A DNA stretch of 64,000 nt, taken from positions 341,682 to 405,681 of the forward strand of contig NW_019091450.1 of the NCBI RefSeq assembly GCF_001949145.1. The letters run 5' to 3'. Shown piece by piece: positions 15,501 through 27,500 of the stretch. The notes under the pieces are model-generated. The model saw nothing but the letters and a program-made list of their open reading frames with translations. It had not been told where the DNA came from and made no database searches. The first letter of the stretch is position 1, and every line of letters begins with the position of its first letter. Origin of the DNA: Acanthaster planci (taxonomy: Eukaryota; Echinodermata; Asteroidea; Valvatida; Acanthasteridae). Position numbers and translations under genes: made by a program.

Positions 15501-18500
15501 GACACAAGTGGAAATGAGACGTGAGTGAAATTGAGATATGAGTGAAATTGAGACACAAGTGGCATTGAGACATGAATAAATTGAGACACAGTGGAACAGA
15601 GGCATGAGTGGCATTGAGTCACGAGTGGAATTGAGTCACAAGTGGCATTGAGACACAACTGAATTGAGACACAGGTGGAAAAGAGACATGAGTGGAATTG
15701 AGTCACAAGTGGCATTGAGACACAAGTGAATTGAGACACAGTGGAACAGTGGCATGAGTGGAATTGAGTCACAAGTGGTATTGAGACACAGTAGAACAGA
15801 GGCATGAGTGGAATTGAAACACTAGTGCACTTGAGACACGAGAGGAATTGAGATAAACATTACCTAGGCTACACTACATGCTATGTTTTCCTTGCTCCTG
15901 AAATTTCAATGGCAATTAAATGTCTGAGGTTTTCTTAAACCAAATACAGCAAAGTACATTTCGGGCGGCTAGTCAAATTAAGATTTGCTTCAGAAGCTCC
16001 GTCAACTTTCAATACCTCAGGGAGCTGAAATCAACCATTAACCCTCCTTTGGTTTTACAGCACAAATGTGCGCAAGTGCCCAAGGTGACTCTCTTGCATG
16101 TTGGTGCAGTGCACAACACGACACAGCTGTGCTTCTTTGAGGTGTTTACCAAGTGACCCAAAGAGTGACTTCAGCATAGGAGGGTTAAGATGTCTTAAAT
16201 CTTTATACTATCCTAAACTGAAAATAAGTGATATTTGTTTTGATGAGTACACATATGACCATCTTTCACGTGTAACATGAGCAAACTTAAAGCAAGTGCT
16301 GCTCCCTAGACAATAGGTCTACAGAGAGTGTGCTTACTTATTGACTTTTTATAAGAAGAGTAATCTTTTCATTAGAAGAGCAGTCTTTTCATTTTGATGC
16401 TTATTCATTTTGGCATCCTGATGAAAAAGGACATAACAGTGTGAAAAAAAATTTCAAATTAATTTTTAATTGTTCAACATTAATTTCAAGGCTTGTGACT
16501 CCAAAGTGGTCTGGCAAATTGTGGCTCATTTTGCATGGGATCACACATATAAATAGCTCAAGGCCACCAAACTTACATTTCAGAATCACAGTGTGGGGTA
16601 CTGACTGCTGGCCCACAATGCACCTGTAGGTGCCCTGATCCGAGGGCTGCACTCCCAGAATTATGAGTTTGGACGCTGTGGGCGAATGCGGGTCAATATA
16701 GATTCGCTGGTTGCTGTCACCTGGTTGAAAAAGATTTGAGGAAATTAGTAAATTTTAAATTAGTAAATCATCCTCCACTTGAACAAAGTTATACCTTATA
16801 GTTAAAATGGACTTAATAAATAAATGTGACCTGTTACGACAAAATGAGGGTGAAGTCACATCTCACTCTTTCCTACTTTAAGGGTTCAAAGTTATATTGA
16901 AGCGAAGGTCAATCATGATAGTTAATTCACTCTTTTTGGAGTGATTTTTGTACGACTGGCCAAAAATGAAGCACTCAACAGCAGGAAACCTTTGAATCAG
17001 TAAAAAAGCCACCAACAAGACCAGTGCAAAAGACTTGGAGTCTGATAAATTTCACACAAAGACAATGTAAAGACAGAAAAAAATGGAAAAAAAATTATGG
17101 ATTAAATTTTCAAATTGACCTGGCTGTTTTTGAGGGATGTTCTGGTTGTCAGGCCCAAACCAAATTGGGAAGGCCAGGATATTGCTGTTGATGACCTCAC
17201 ACATGACGGTCAAGTTGCTGGTGACCTCTGGGTATCCAGGGGGTATAGGCGTGATGACCACATCGTACTCCGGCGGGGTGCCCACTGCACACAAAAAAGG
17301 ACAATGTGTTCAAGGACATCTAACATAACTGATTCAGTCGTGTTGATCCTCATAAAAGTCTGTTCTGTGCCAATGTGTCTTATGATTAGTGTGGTGTTAA
17401 TTTCTCCCGGCTAACACCAAAAAATTTCTCATTCACCCTGGACGGCATGCAAGTCCAGCACCTGATTGGAAACTGCACATAGCAATCAACAGATACCTTA
17501 AAACAGATGCTTGGATGAACAATGGTGGGAAAATATATTGCGCTATTAAAGACATTAATTGTGAATCTGGAAAGGTGGCCTCTTTAAGGCTAATGACTGC
17601 GCCCGATTGCAAGGCACTGCTTTTCACACAATTTTACGTCAACAGAAGCTCCGAGTATTTCATGGACATTTCCATGCTAATGCATGCTATTTCTGTGCTA
17701 AGCATAGCAATCATGAATCGTTCACCATGAAATATGCTTACCGCTAAGCAAAATTTTGGTTAGCACAAAAATTTGCTTAGCAGTAAGCAGTGCCACAGAG
17801 TGGGGCCCTGGTGATGAAATGAACTGTGAATCATGTTTATTGACAAAATGTGACATTGTTCCCACCTGGGTATTCGCACATTTCTCCTGTGAAGTCTGGC
17901 TCACAGACGCACTTGTCATTGAGGCAGGTTCCTCCATTCTCGCACATACCATCACACTCTGCAGCAAATGAAAACAATTCACTATAAGACCAATCAAAAG
18001 GGAATCAAGCTACTAAATACGAACGGACAGTGATGAGGAAAAAAAACTGATAAAAAAGCACCGGCTCTTCCACGACACTTTGAGGAATTTCTAAAATGAA
18101 TCAACATTGTCATGATTAAGTACGACTTCAAAGAATGAACATGGTCAAAAAGAGAATTTGATAAGCTTTCAGATGGTACATATTACAGGTGTGTTGATGG
18201 TAACCTTTCATTCATAAACTTCCAAAATATACAGAAACTGCGACATCAATGTTTTCAACATTTACCCACATCCTCACTTTACTCAACCATTACATAATAC
18301 AGCCTCCGCGACTTATTCCTGATTACGATGTACAAGGTCACAAATGTGGTAGCATTTTAATAAAACAATGAGACTGTAGCGAGGGCAGAGCAACTCTGTA
18401 ATTAGAAGGAAAAGTGCAACTGCTGATACTGAAGAGGCTCCGTCACAAAGTGAATGCATGTCCATGCCAAGCTTAACTTGTTTTCATACACATTACCATG

Positions 18501-21500
18501 TGTTACAATACAAGCAAAATCTAAATACTTCTCTCCATGAAATTGAAAGTGACACAAGGGTGGGCATTTATCCATCCTCAGAAAACCTTTTCATCAGGGT
18601 TAAGAGGGCGCTGTTTTGGCCTCTATTATTGTCCAAACAAGCTACTTAACATTATAAACGAGTAAAACGTGAAACTTACTCCAAGAAATGTGGAAAAGTA
18701 TGACATATAGTTGTACATATAGCAAACGAAGCCACTACTGTTCTACTTCAAATGACATCACTTAAGCTCATGAATATGGAAAGTCATTTGCAAACAAAGC
18801 AACAGGTTCATGCATCTCCCTTTTACTGCCTCTAAGGAGTTGGAAAGTGAGAGTAACACTGCAAGAAAGCTTCTATACATGTAGTCAGGTCATACAAATA
18901 GTATTTCATGTCTCCTTGTATGTTTTCAATGTAACTCACTTGACAGTGTGGGCGGCTGTTTCTTCAGGCTCTTGATGCAGCTAGGCTGGGACTCCTCCAA
19001 GGGCAGTGTCCCGCACACCCCCAGGAACTGCTCGGCCTGGTCGGCCAGGTAAGTCAGCACCTCCCGCATGTAGGCCTTGCACTCGTGCTGGACAGCCTGG
19101 CAGATCTCTCGGCAGAGGCGGTCGGGGGGCTCGGGCCCGCCCTCACAGGGCTGGAAGAAGAGGTAGCAGAGGACGACCTGCAGGGGGAGGGGGCAGTCGC
19201 AGTGAATATAGTGCTCTTCAGGGCATTCTCAAATTAGTGTCAAATATTGATCCCCGGACCCACCTAGGAAGGTTGCCATGAAGATATACACTACTCAAAA
19301 AAAGTTAGGACCACTTTTCGTTTTGTGTATACTCTTTTTATGAGATATTTTGTCACTGAAAATACCCCAACACAACTGTCCTGAATGACGTCAAACACTC
19401 TTCAATCATTTTCACCATCTAGATAAACAAAATGAAAGAACTATACCCCAATCACTGCTTGGAAAAAAATTCCAATTTAAGAAAAAAGTGGTTCTTAACT
19501 TTTTTGAGTAGTATATGTAAAGAGTATTTTAAGGGGATGCTGTAAAATTGGAGTTTAAAGTTGATCCATGACAACCTGGGCAGATCACAATGAAGATACT
19601 GTACATAAAGCCAGTGCTTTTAGGGCTACTGTAAAATTGGATTCCAAGGTTGATTTATAGACTTCTTCGTGGGGTGCCAATGAAAATAATTTCCAATCAG
19701 TGCTATTAGGGGCTTTGTAAACTTGGGAGTCTAACAGTTGACTCATGGAGCCACCCATAAGGAGGTTTCAATGAAGATACTTTAAAACTAATGCTTTTAG
19801 GGGCATTGTGAACTTGAGAATCTAAAGTTGACCCATGAAAACCAGGGGAGGTTGCGATAAAGTTACACTGCACATTGGCTGAGTGCACATCAGGTTTCTT
19901 CACCTTTCAGTACATTGGTTGCATTTTATTAAATTGTTTTTTTAACAAAGAAGACTGTGTAGATATCGGTGGTTCAAGGTAATACAGTAAGCAAAATGCC
20001 GCTAAGTTAAGGCATGGGCATCACTGGTATGTCTGAGGGGGACAGAGATTTCTTTTCCTCAGGAGAACACAAAACACTCAGCACATGAAAACATGTTACC
20101 TGTGAAAATGGGGTCAATTCCTTGGGTCAATTTGCAAGCAAATTTATTTCAATCAAATTAGCAATTTTCGTCTCTTTTCCTCCTTTTTTTATTCTCACAC
20201 ATTTTACTCCCCTGCCATTTTAAATACGGGTTGGGGACAAGCATCCTTCCCTTTCCAAAGTCATGGTTTCATGGTGGTACAGCGACTAACGAGTTGAATG
20301 GCTCACCTTGGGTGATTTGCCGCAGTCAGCCAGCTCCGCAGACATGGCTGAGGCAACCAGCTCGGCACCCGCTGCATCCTGGGCAAAGGAGGTAGGGAAG
20401 AGAGCTTGCTGGTAGGGCAGACCCCGACAGATGGAGCTGTTGAAGGGCACGCAGTTGCTGGTCTGGGAGGGTGGGATGGTCACGGTGATGCTTGGGGAAG
20501 TAGGGGCAGCTGCAAGATGAAAAATGCCAATTTCAGGGGTGAGATTGGAGGACAATAAAATGTCCATGAAATAATGACAAGTGGTACATTTTGGTGGTTG
20601 TACCACAAAGGCATGCATCATCCATAGACTTTGTATGCTGATACCACTGTTCGCGGTGCAGCAAATATCCATGATATGTCAGTTCATACAGCAACCAATG
20701 ATTTGTTTGCTGGCATCCTTTACAAAGCCCAACTCTTTGTGTTCTACATGTACATCAATTTTATCTGTAAAAAACCCTGATGATAAATTTGGGATTTTCT
20801 AGAACTTAACATGTCCACTACCATGCATAATTTCAAAAGGGCGTTCCAGTTTACCATGTGCTGTATGCATGTGCCCATATTAAATAGGTACCTTTCAAGC
20901 ATCTGTTTCATAATGCCAGCAGGGTATTTGTTGTATTCTTCAGTGATGCCAGTGGATCAAATTACGTTACAATAGCCTTTTGTTTCCTACGAGTATAGTT
21001 GTAGAGGCAGAATTTGGTACACCTGTGAGTACTCTTATACTCATATACAATTCAACAAGCAATTTTAACAATTAACAGAAGAGTTTTAGTTTCCTCAGAT
21101 TCAGTTTGGGATTTAATGAACAGTGAACAATTCTCACCATGCAAAGGTACTGTAACCAGTCCAAGGTTTTGAGTGCAGTGCCCAAGCGGGAACTACACCC
21201 TGGAATTCACCCACGTACAATGTCTTGGAGTGCGTCTCATTCTCACTGATGACAATTTCATTCACTACCCAATATTTGTGATCCCTACATAACCAGGACA
21301 TAGAACCTACAAGAGGTGCGTTATAATGTGTGCGACTATTTGGTAGTTGGTACCTTGCTTAAGCTCCCCACATCTCAGCTGCCTGTAAATGTCAAGATCT
21401 CAGAGAGATGGTTTCCTAATTTCCTACTACATTGGCATTACATATAAAGAGGTCTAGGCCTACATGTTAATTTGTGGGTGACTTAAAATCCACACTGTCA

Positions 21501-24500
21501 TGATGTGAAGGAGGGAAAAAAATTCTATTTGGGACAGTGTTTCAGTGAAACGGTTACAAAATTAGACCCAACAAGACCTCAAGTCTGAAATCATGTCACA
21601 AGCTGCAGCTGCTGCAGCTGAACTGCAGCAAGAACATTCCCTTCGCATTGTTTTTCACCCTGTTACTGCTACAAGTCTTGTAATCATCTTGACTGCAATC
21701 ATTTACAAACAAACATATTAGACCGATCTTTTTGAAGCTTTTTTCAGTTGTATTTAAAAGACTGAAGTATAATTTTTTGTGATTTTCACCAAAGTCAGTG
21801 GAACAAAACACTCTAAAAGCCCAAGAATCAATTTCCATGCTTTTAAGGGAACAGCATCATGAACTCCTCTGAGCGGCTTTCAACTCTTAAATTAGGACAA
21901 GAAGTAGCCTATGCTGATCTCTGTCTAAGTGCTGACCATTCCAAAAGAGGCCAAAGAAGTCAAGGCACTAGATTTATGATCAGGACCTTACTTGCTACCT
22001 CCGTAGCAAAAAGTGCATTTCCCAAAGAAGTCAAGGTACTAACAGGTCGTCGTGGCAGTTGCTTCAATCAGTATTGTCTCTCGCTCCTCAAAGGTCCCAC
22101 AAGAGTAGACCCCAGAATCGCCTGGCCGAAAATCGACAATGACGAGCCTGGTCTCATTGACGGAGATGCGCTCTGCAAAGACATTGCTCAGACCAAGATC
22201 ACCACGAATCACTGCAGAAAAACATGGGCTAAGAAAGTTATGCATGAGCTATGCTTCCCAACAGTGTTATAACAGGTACATGTAATAACCGAGTAGAAGT
22301 CTGACAATACAGGAGCTCAAACATAATGAAATCGCACCTTGTTTACATGAGCGCTTTCCTATAGCGGCTTGATGGATCATGTTGCACTTCACGGCCGTGG
22401 AAAAGTGCACATGTAAACAGAGCTTGACTTCATTATGTTAAAGATCTATTAGTATATCTGATCAGGACAAATCATTCTTTTTATTTGTCTAAGCAAAAGA
22501 CATGCTTAAATAAAACATGCTTAATTCCTGTATTCCATCACAACGAAAGTATGTTGACATGGCCAAGATCTCTTTCTTTCCTGATTATATGAGGGCAAAG
22601 CTCGTAGAAAAGGTTTTTTTTTTAAAAGGTTCCTCAACTTCATTTACACGGAAACAGAGAGAGCTCTTTTATACTAAACTTCATTCAAAGGAAAATCAAG
22701 CTGAATACTTGAATTTTTTTCTCAAATGTGCAAAAGTCCAGCAGCAGTTCCCGTAGCTACATTTGAGATTGTAACAAGCTAGCTGACCGTGCAAGTTCAG
22801 TGAGCAGTAGACTGAGGGTTCTATCTTCCTCTTCACAAAACTATTTGATGCATGCGCATTAAAGGTTTCCTACTTTGGCCACATAAAGTGAACATGAATT
22901 GTGTGGGAATTAATGAAGTAAGCTCCCTATGGACTGGGATTCTGCATGTGTATTTCAAACCAAACTGTTGTTTCATGCATATGGAGACAGGAAAGTGCTG
23001 TATCTTTTGGAAGTTTTATATGCAATACTAAAGTGCCTGTGTTAAAGATATTGCCGTAGTAGGGTTTTTCCCTCAAATATATGAAATAGCTGGAATTCCA
23101 TATCCACGAATGGCAGATCTAGGAAATAGGAAAAGTGACTTACACGACTGGGCGAGCTGAACAAATCGCTGGTTGGGGTTCCGCCAGAAAGGAGACTGTG
23201 TGCCAAAATGGTAGATGCATCGCCATGACAACTGCATGCCATAGCGTACAACCGACTGCTCAGGTATGATCTCGATGTATGGCACTTTTACCAGGGAATA
23301 AAAATGAGAGAAATGGTAGAAAATTTCAATGCCATCAGACCTTTGCACAAGAAGCGCGATCAAGTGCAGTTAACATGACACACGCCAAATGTATGGACAT
23401 TTTAAGCATGATTCACTATTGATTAATTTCATATATTCCGGAAACATCAGCTATTAAGTACAAGTCTTCTGAGATAGCACGCTGCTTGATCGCCCAACCC
23501 TTGATCTCGATGATCTATCCAGTCAATGTATAGAGACACGTCAACTTAACACCTTAACACCTCAACAATACTGTGCATTGGTGGACTCTTGAAAAGTTTA
23601 ACATCAGTGAACCAGATGGGTACTCGAACTACACATGCCCCAAAATGAGGTGTGTCAGAGGCCATTCAGTAAACAGCAATACATGCATGTGAGCAAGGCC
23701 TAATCGGTGAGGCTGTGTAACTCACACTTGCCAATCATATTCAAGCACATTATCTGTACTAAACTGTCAAAGACCACTGAGTCCAACAACAGTAGACAGT
23801 GGACGCTACTCTCCCAAACCCTCCAATATCTTTGAAACCTACTGAAGGATTTTGAATTTCTAACGTGTACCTTCAGTTTCACAGTTAAGCCCATCGTAGC
23901 CTTGCAGACAAACACAAACACCATCCACGCACAGCCCACCATTCACGCATTCCGGTTGGCAACCTGTTAAGTGGTCAACAAAAGCTTCATTCTGGCATTC
24001 CCAAAAAATATGAATTTTTGAAAGCAAAGGGAAAAAAAGCCAAAAGCAATATGGACTGATACATGAAATACCCTATCCAGACATTCCTCAAGTAAAGAAT
24101 GCTAAATGCATGGGTGGGATGGGGAAAAAAACAACAGAAAAACAGGTGAGCGGGTTGCAACAATGCAGTATTGTAGTCGAGACCACTTATGGCCCTCAAA
24201 AGACCACACAAGACCAACACAAGACTTTCAGTCTGAATGCAAGTCACGAGCAACAAAAGCATTCCTCTGTCATTGTTCACCCGGTTACTTTTGAACGCTC
24301 TTGCGCATAATCTTGTGCATGGTCATGTGTCTGGTCTTGTGATGGTCTCGACTACAACACTGCAACAATGGCAATAACATACTCTGACTTGTCAGGGCTT
24401 TTATATCTAAGACATGAGTTCCATACACTATGCTTAACTCGCGCAGGTGGATTATTGGGTGACAATTGCAAAAAATAGACTGAAATCTGAGAGACTGAAC

Positions 24501-27500
24501 TTCTCAAAATCAAGATTTTTAGTCAAAATTAAGACCAAGTCAAAATCCGGGAATCAGGATTAATGCAGAGAAATCATACCATGTAAAGGAAACAACTGAT
24601 ATTGTGTCTATTGTCTATCTGCCTTGAGCAGGGAGTGAAAAAAGAAAAGAACCATATCGGAAGGGAGTGTACATTATTGCTGCTAACAAAGCCACTGCAA
24701 TGCACACATTTCATAACTGTTTGCAAACAAGTGAAGTGCAGTTACCACCCAGAGAGCCTCCGTTGCTAGGAAAATTGCGCCCTCTCTTGGTTGCCCTCTA
24801 GGATGTCATATCACAAAGAGCATGCATGCTCAGAATTGTCAAAATGCAGCTGGGCGGATCTCTCCCTCATTGCACAAGGTTCACTGCCCATGCAACTCAG
24901 ACATTGTCCCTAAGATACTCACTGAGCACATCACACTGCTCGCCCTCATAGCCAAGGTAACATATGCACTCCCCTTCGATGCAATCGCCATTGATGCAAG
25001 GCAGAATACAAGCTGTATCAGAGGGAGGGAAATATCAGATTCCAAAGACATGTAATAACAACGCAACACTCTTTAACCCCTTTGCTCTGGGAGACGGCAA
25101 AAGCCGCGGCTTTGTGTGAGGATTAGTGCATACCACATGTACAGTCTATTCACCATGCAGCTGCTGGTTCAATGGGACCTGCTGATGAACAAAGCCCTCC
25201 ATTCAGGGCATACCACAGCCCAGCAGTCACGGTCAAAAGAATCCCAGCACGAAGGGGTTAAAAGCCAACTGACGTAAATGCATCACGCGCATAGTTATGT
25301 GTGTAAACAGCATTAGAGCGAGAGCTATACCGTGGAGCAACACGCACATGCACTTCATTCGTTTGAACGTGGTTCATCTTTGCCGACTGTTTGGATTAAG
25401 CTGCCATGTTATGACACCCCAAACCATCAACCCCAAGAGACACCAAGCTGAAGTATCAGTTTGGCTTCAAGCGAGGATATACCCGCCCCCCCGGCTTTTA
25501 TGCACAAATTGCGGTTCTAGACATTAATTTATAAAATATTTTTGGTGGGATGACACCACGCAGCATCTCTTTGGCGACTCTCTGCATCTTGGCATCTTGA
25601 GTGGCTTTGCCATACGTCATCATATCATCAGAACAGGGCTTTACTACATCCATAACAACTGTTTTGCTCACAATATAGCTGCTCTTATTTCAAGGAATAG
25701 TCCCCAATGTGTCTCCGCATCTGATCTTTTACAAATGTATTCATATGTAGATTTCTTCCAAAATGGCTACTTCCAAAAAAGAACACAGTTCTTATGGTAC
25801 GAACCCAGTTCGTCACACTGATCACCAGCGAATCCAAGGGCACACTGACACAAGCCTTCCACGCAGGTCGCTCCATTCAAACAAGGGAACAGACAGTCTA
25901 GATAAGTGAAGAGAGAAAAAACAATAAACATGCAAAGGTAAAAATGAATACACAGCATTATTAAAACAAAATTGCCTTTTTTTCACAGGTACATTTTAGC
26001 CCTTTACCAGGGACATCAGGGAAATTCTGTACAGCACTGAATAGCACTGAATAGCACGAAAGGTAAATTTCCCCTTGACCATGTGTTAAATGTTTGTAGT
26101 GACGTCACGCCAACCACAAGAATGAACATGGTCTAGTTTAATAAGTACAATTTAGGAGACTGGCATGTGAAAATGCAATTTGAAAAATCAAACAACTTTC
26201 ACTGAGATTTCTCAAAGCACGTTTTCGAAGTTGAGTGGGCTGTATTGATAACCCTATGTGAACTGCACTTTCGCCCAGGCAATGTCCATTTTCATCACGA
26301 TAACAAAAAGAGAATGACATCAAAACAAAGAGCTGAGCTTTTTCCTTCTGTAAAAAAAAAATGAAAATGAATTACTAGAGAAGTGGCATGCGACAAATTA
26401 TCCCAGAACAGGTCGCATGTTATGTAGACAAGCCATCTTCAACCCCTTCTGGCAGTTTGTATGGATAACTCATCAACACTGTTATCAAATGGCTTTTATT
26501 TAGTTCCCAAGGAATATTTGGAAGCACAGAATGCTGTAGTGGTCTGCAGTGGTGCAGGCAGTCTTTGGTAGTACATAGACAAACATTCCTATTTGAGGTA
26601 TTGCAGACAGGGTAGAAGGGCACTATTTAGATGATATCTTTTGTGATTTAGTCTAAATTTGCCCATTTCAAATAATATTATCATTCTTTCCCCTAAGCTT
26701 CAATGCAGCTATCAAATAGATTGATGACAAATTCCCCTAATGCTCTTGTTTCCATCTTTTCTTTCTGGGGGGTCAGAATTTACGCCATACCTTCCTCCCT
26801 TTTCCCCACTTAGAGCTTACCGACTTCTTGGCACTGCTCTCCTGTGAACCCTTGCAAGCACGAGCACGTCCCATTGTAGCACACACCGCCGTTCAAGCAT
26901 TCTACTGTGCATTCTGACAAACGGCAACCACAAGTAACATAAAAACATTTACTGGCATGAGCATATCGACGGTTATCCGCCAGTCATATCTTCTGATATG
27001 ATGTCGCAAAATGCTTCAAACTTTGAGGAATGGTTACAGAGCGTGCAATGACACTCAGACATCAGACATAATCTGACAGCCAAGGGTACTTCTCTGACCA
27101 GAAGCAGATGTGGTTAGGAGTCATCTCAAAATTTGTGCCGACAAGGTGCGGACACTGTTGTGGGTCGAGTTGCAGGATTCTTAATCATCTTGTCCACAAG
27201 CATCCCGCAATGAAGCAAATAATTTATTTACATTATGTCCCCCTTCTGGGGTTTTGAGCAAGGCTGGGCACACAAGAACACACTGTGTGTCTAAAACTGG
27301 TGGTAAACACTGCAGCAGCACGAGTTATGGGGCCACCTGATGTGTGCATGGAGGCCAAAAATAAACAGCCACTAACTCATCCTGGACAAATCCAGGGCTT
27401 CTTGTGGGTGAAGTCAATGTTGCCGTCTGCAACTTGTCCCCGACAAGTTTTGAGATGACGGTCCCTTAGACAAAACGACCAAAGGGAATACCCAGGTTCC

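Noticed and set aside
15383-15860. CRISPR-like repeat array
   Set aside because: Units are contiguous and degenerate without unique spacers, and the DNA is animal nuclear.
19006-19281. GC-rich, Arg/Pro/Gly-rich plus-strand open frame
   Set aside because: It is the antisense of the Frizzled CRD exon 40.
25801-25804. Alternative donor of exon 34 at GTACCA
   Set aside because: It would add 4 nt and break the phase shared by all neighbouring exons.
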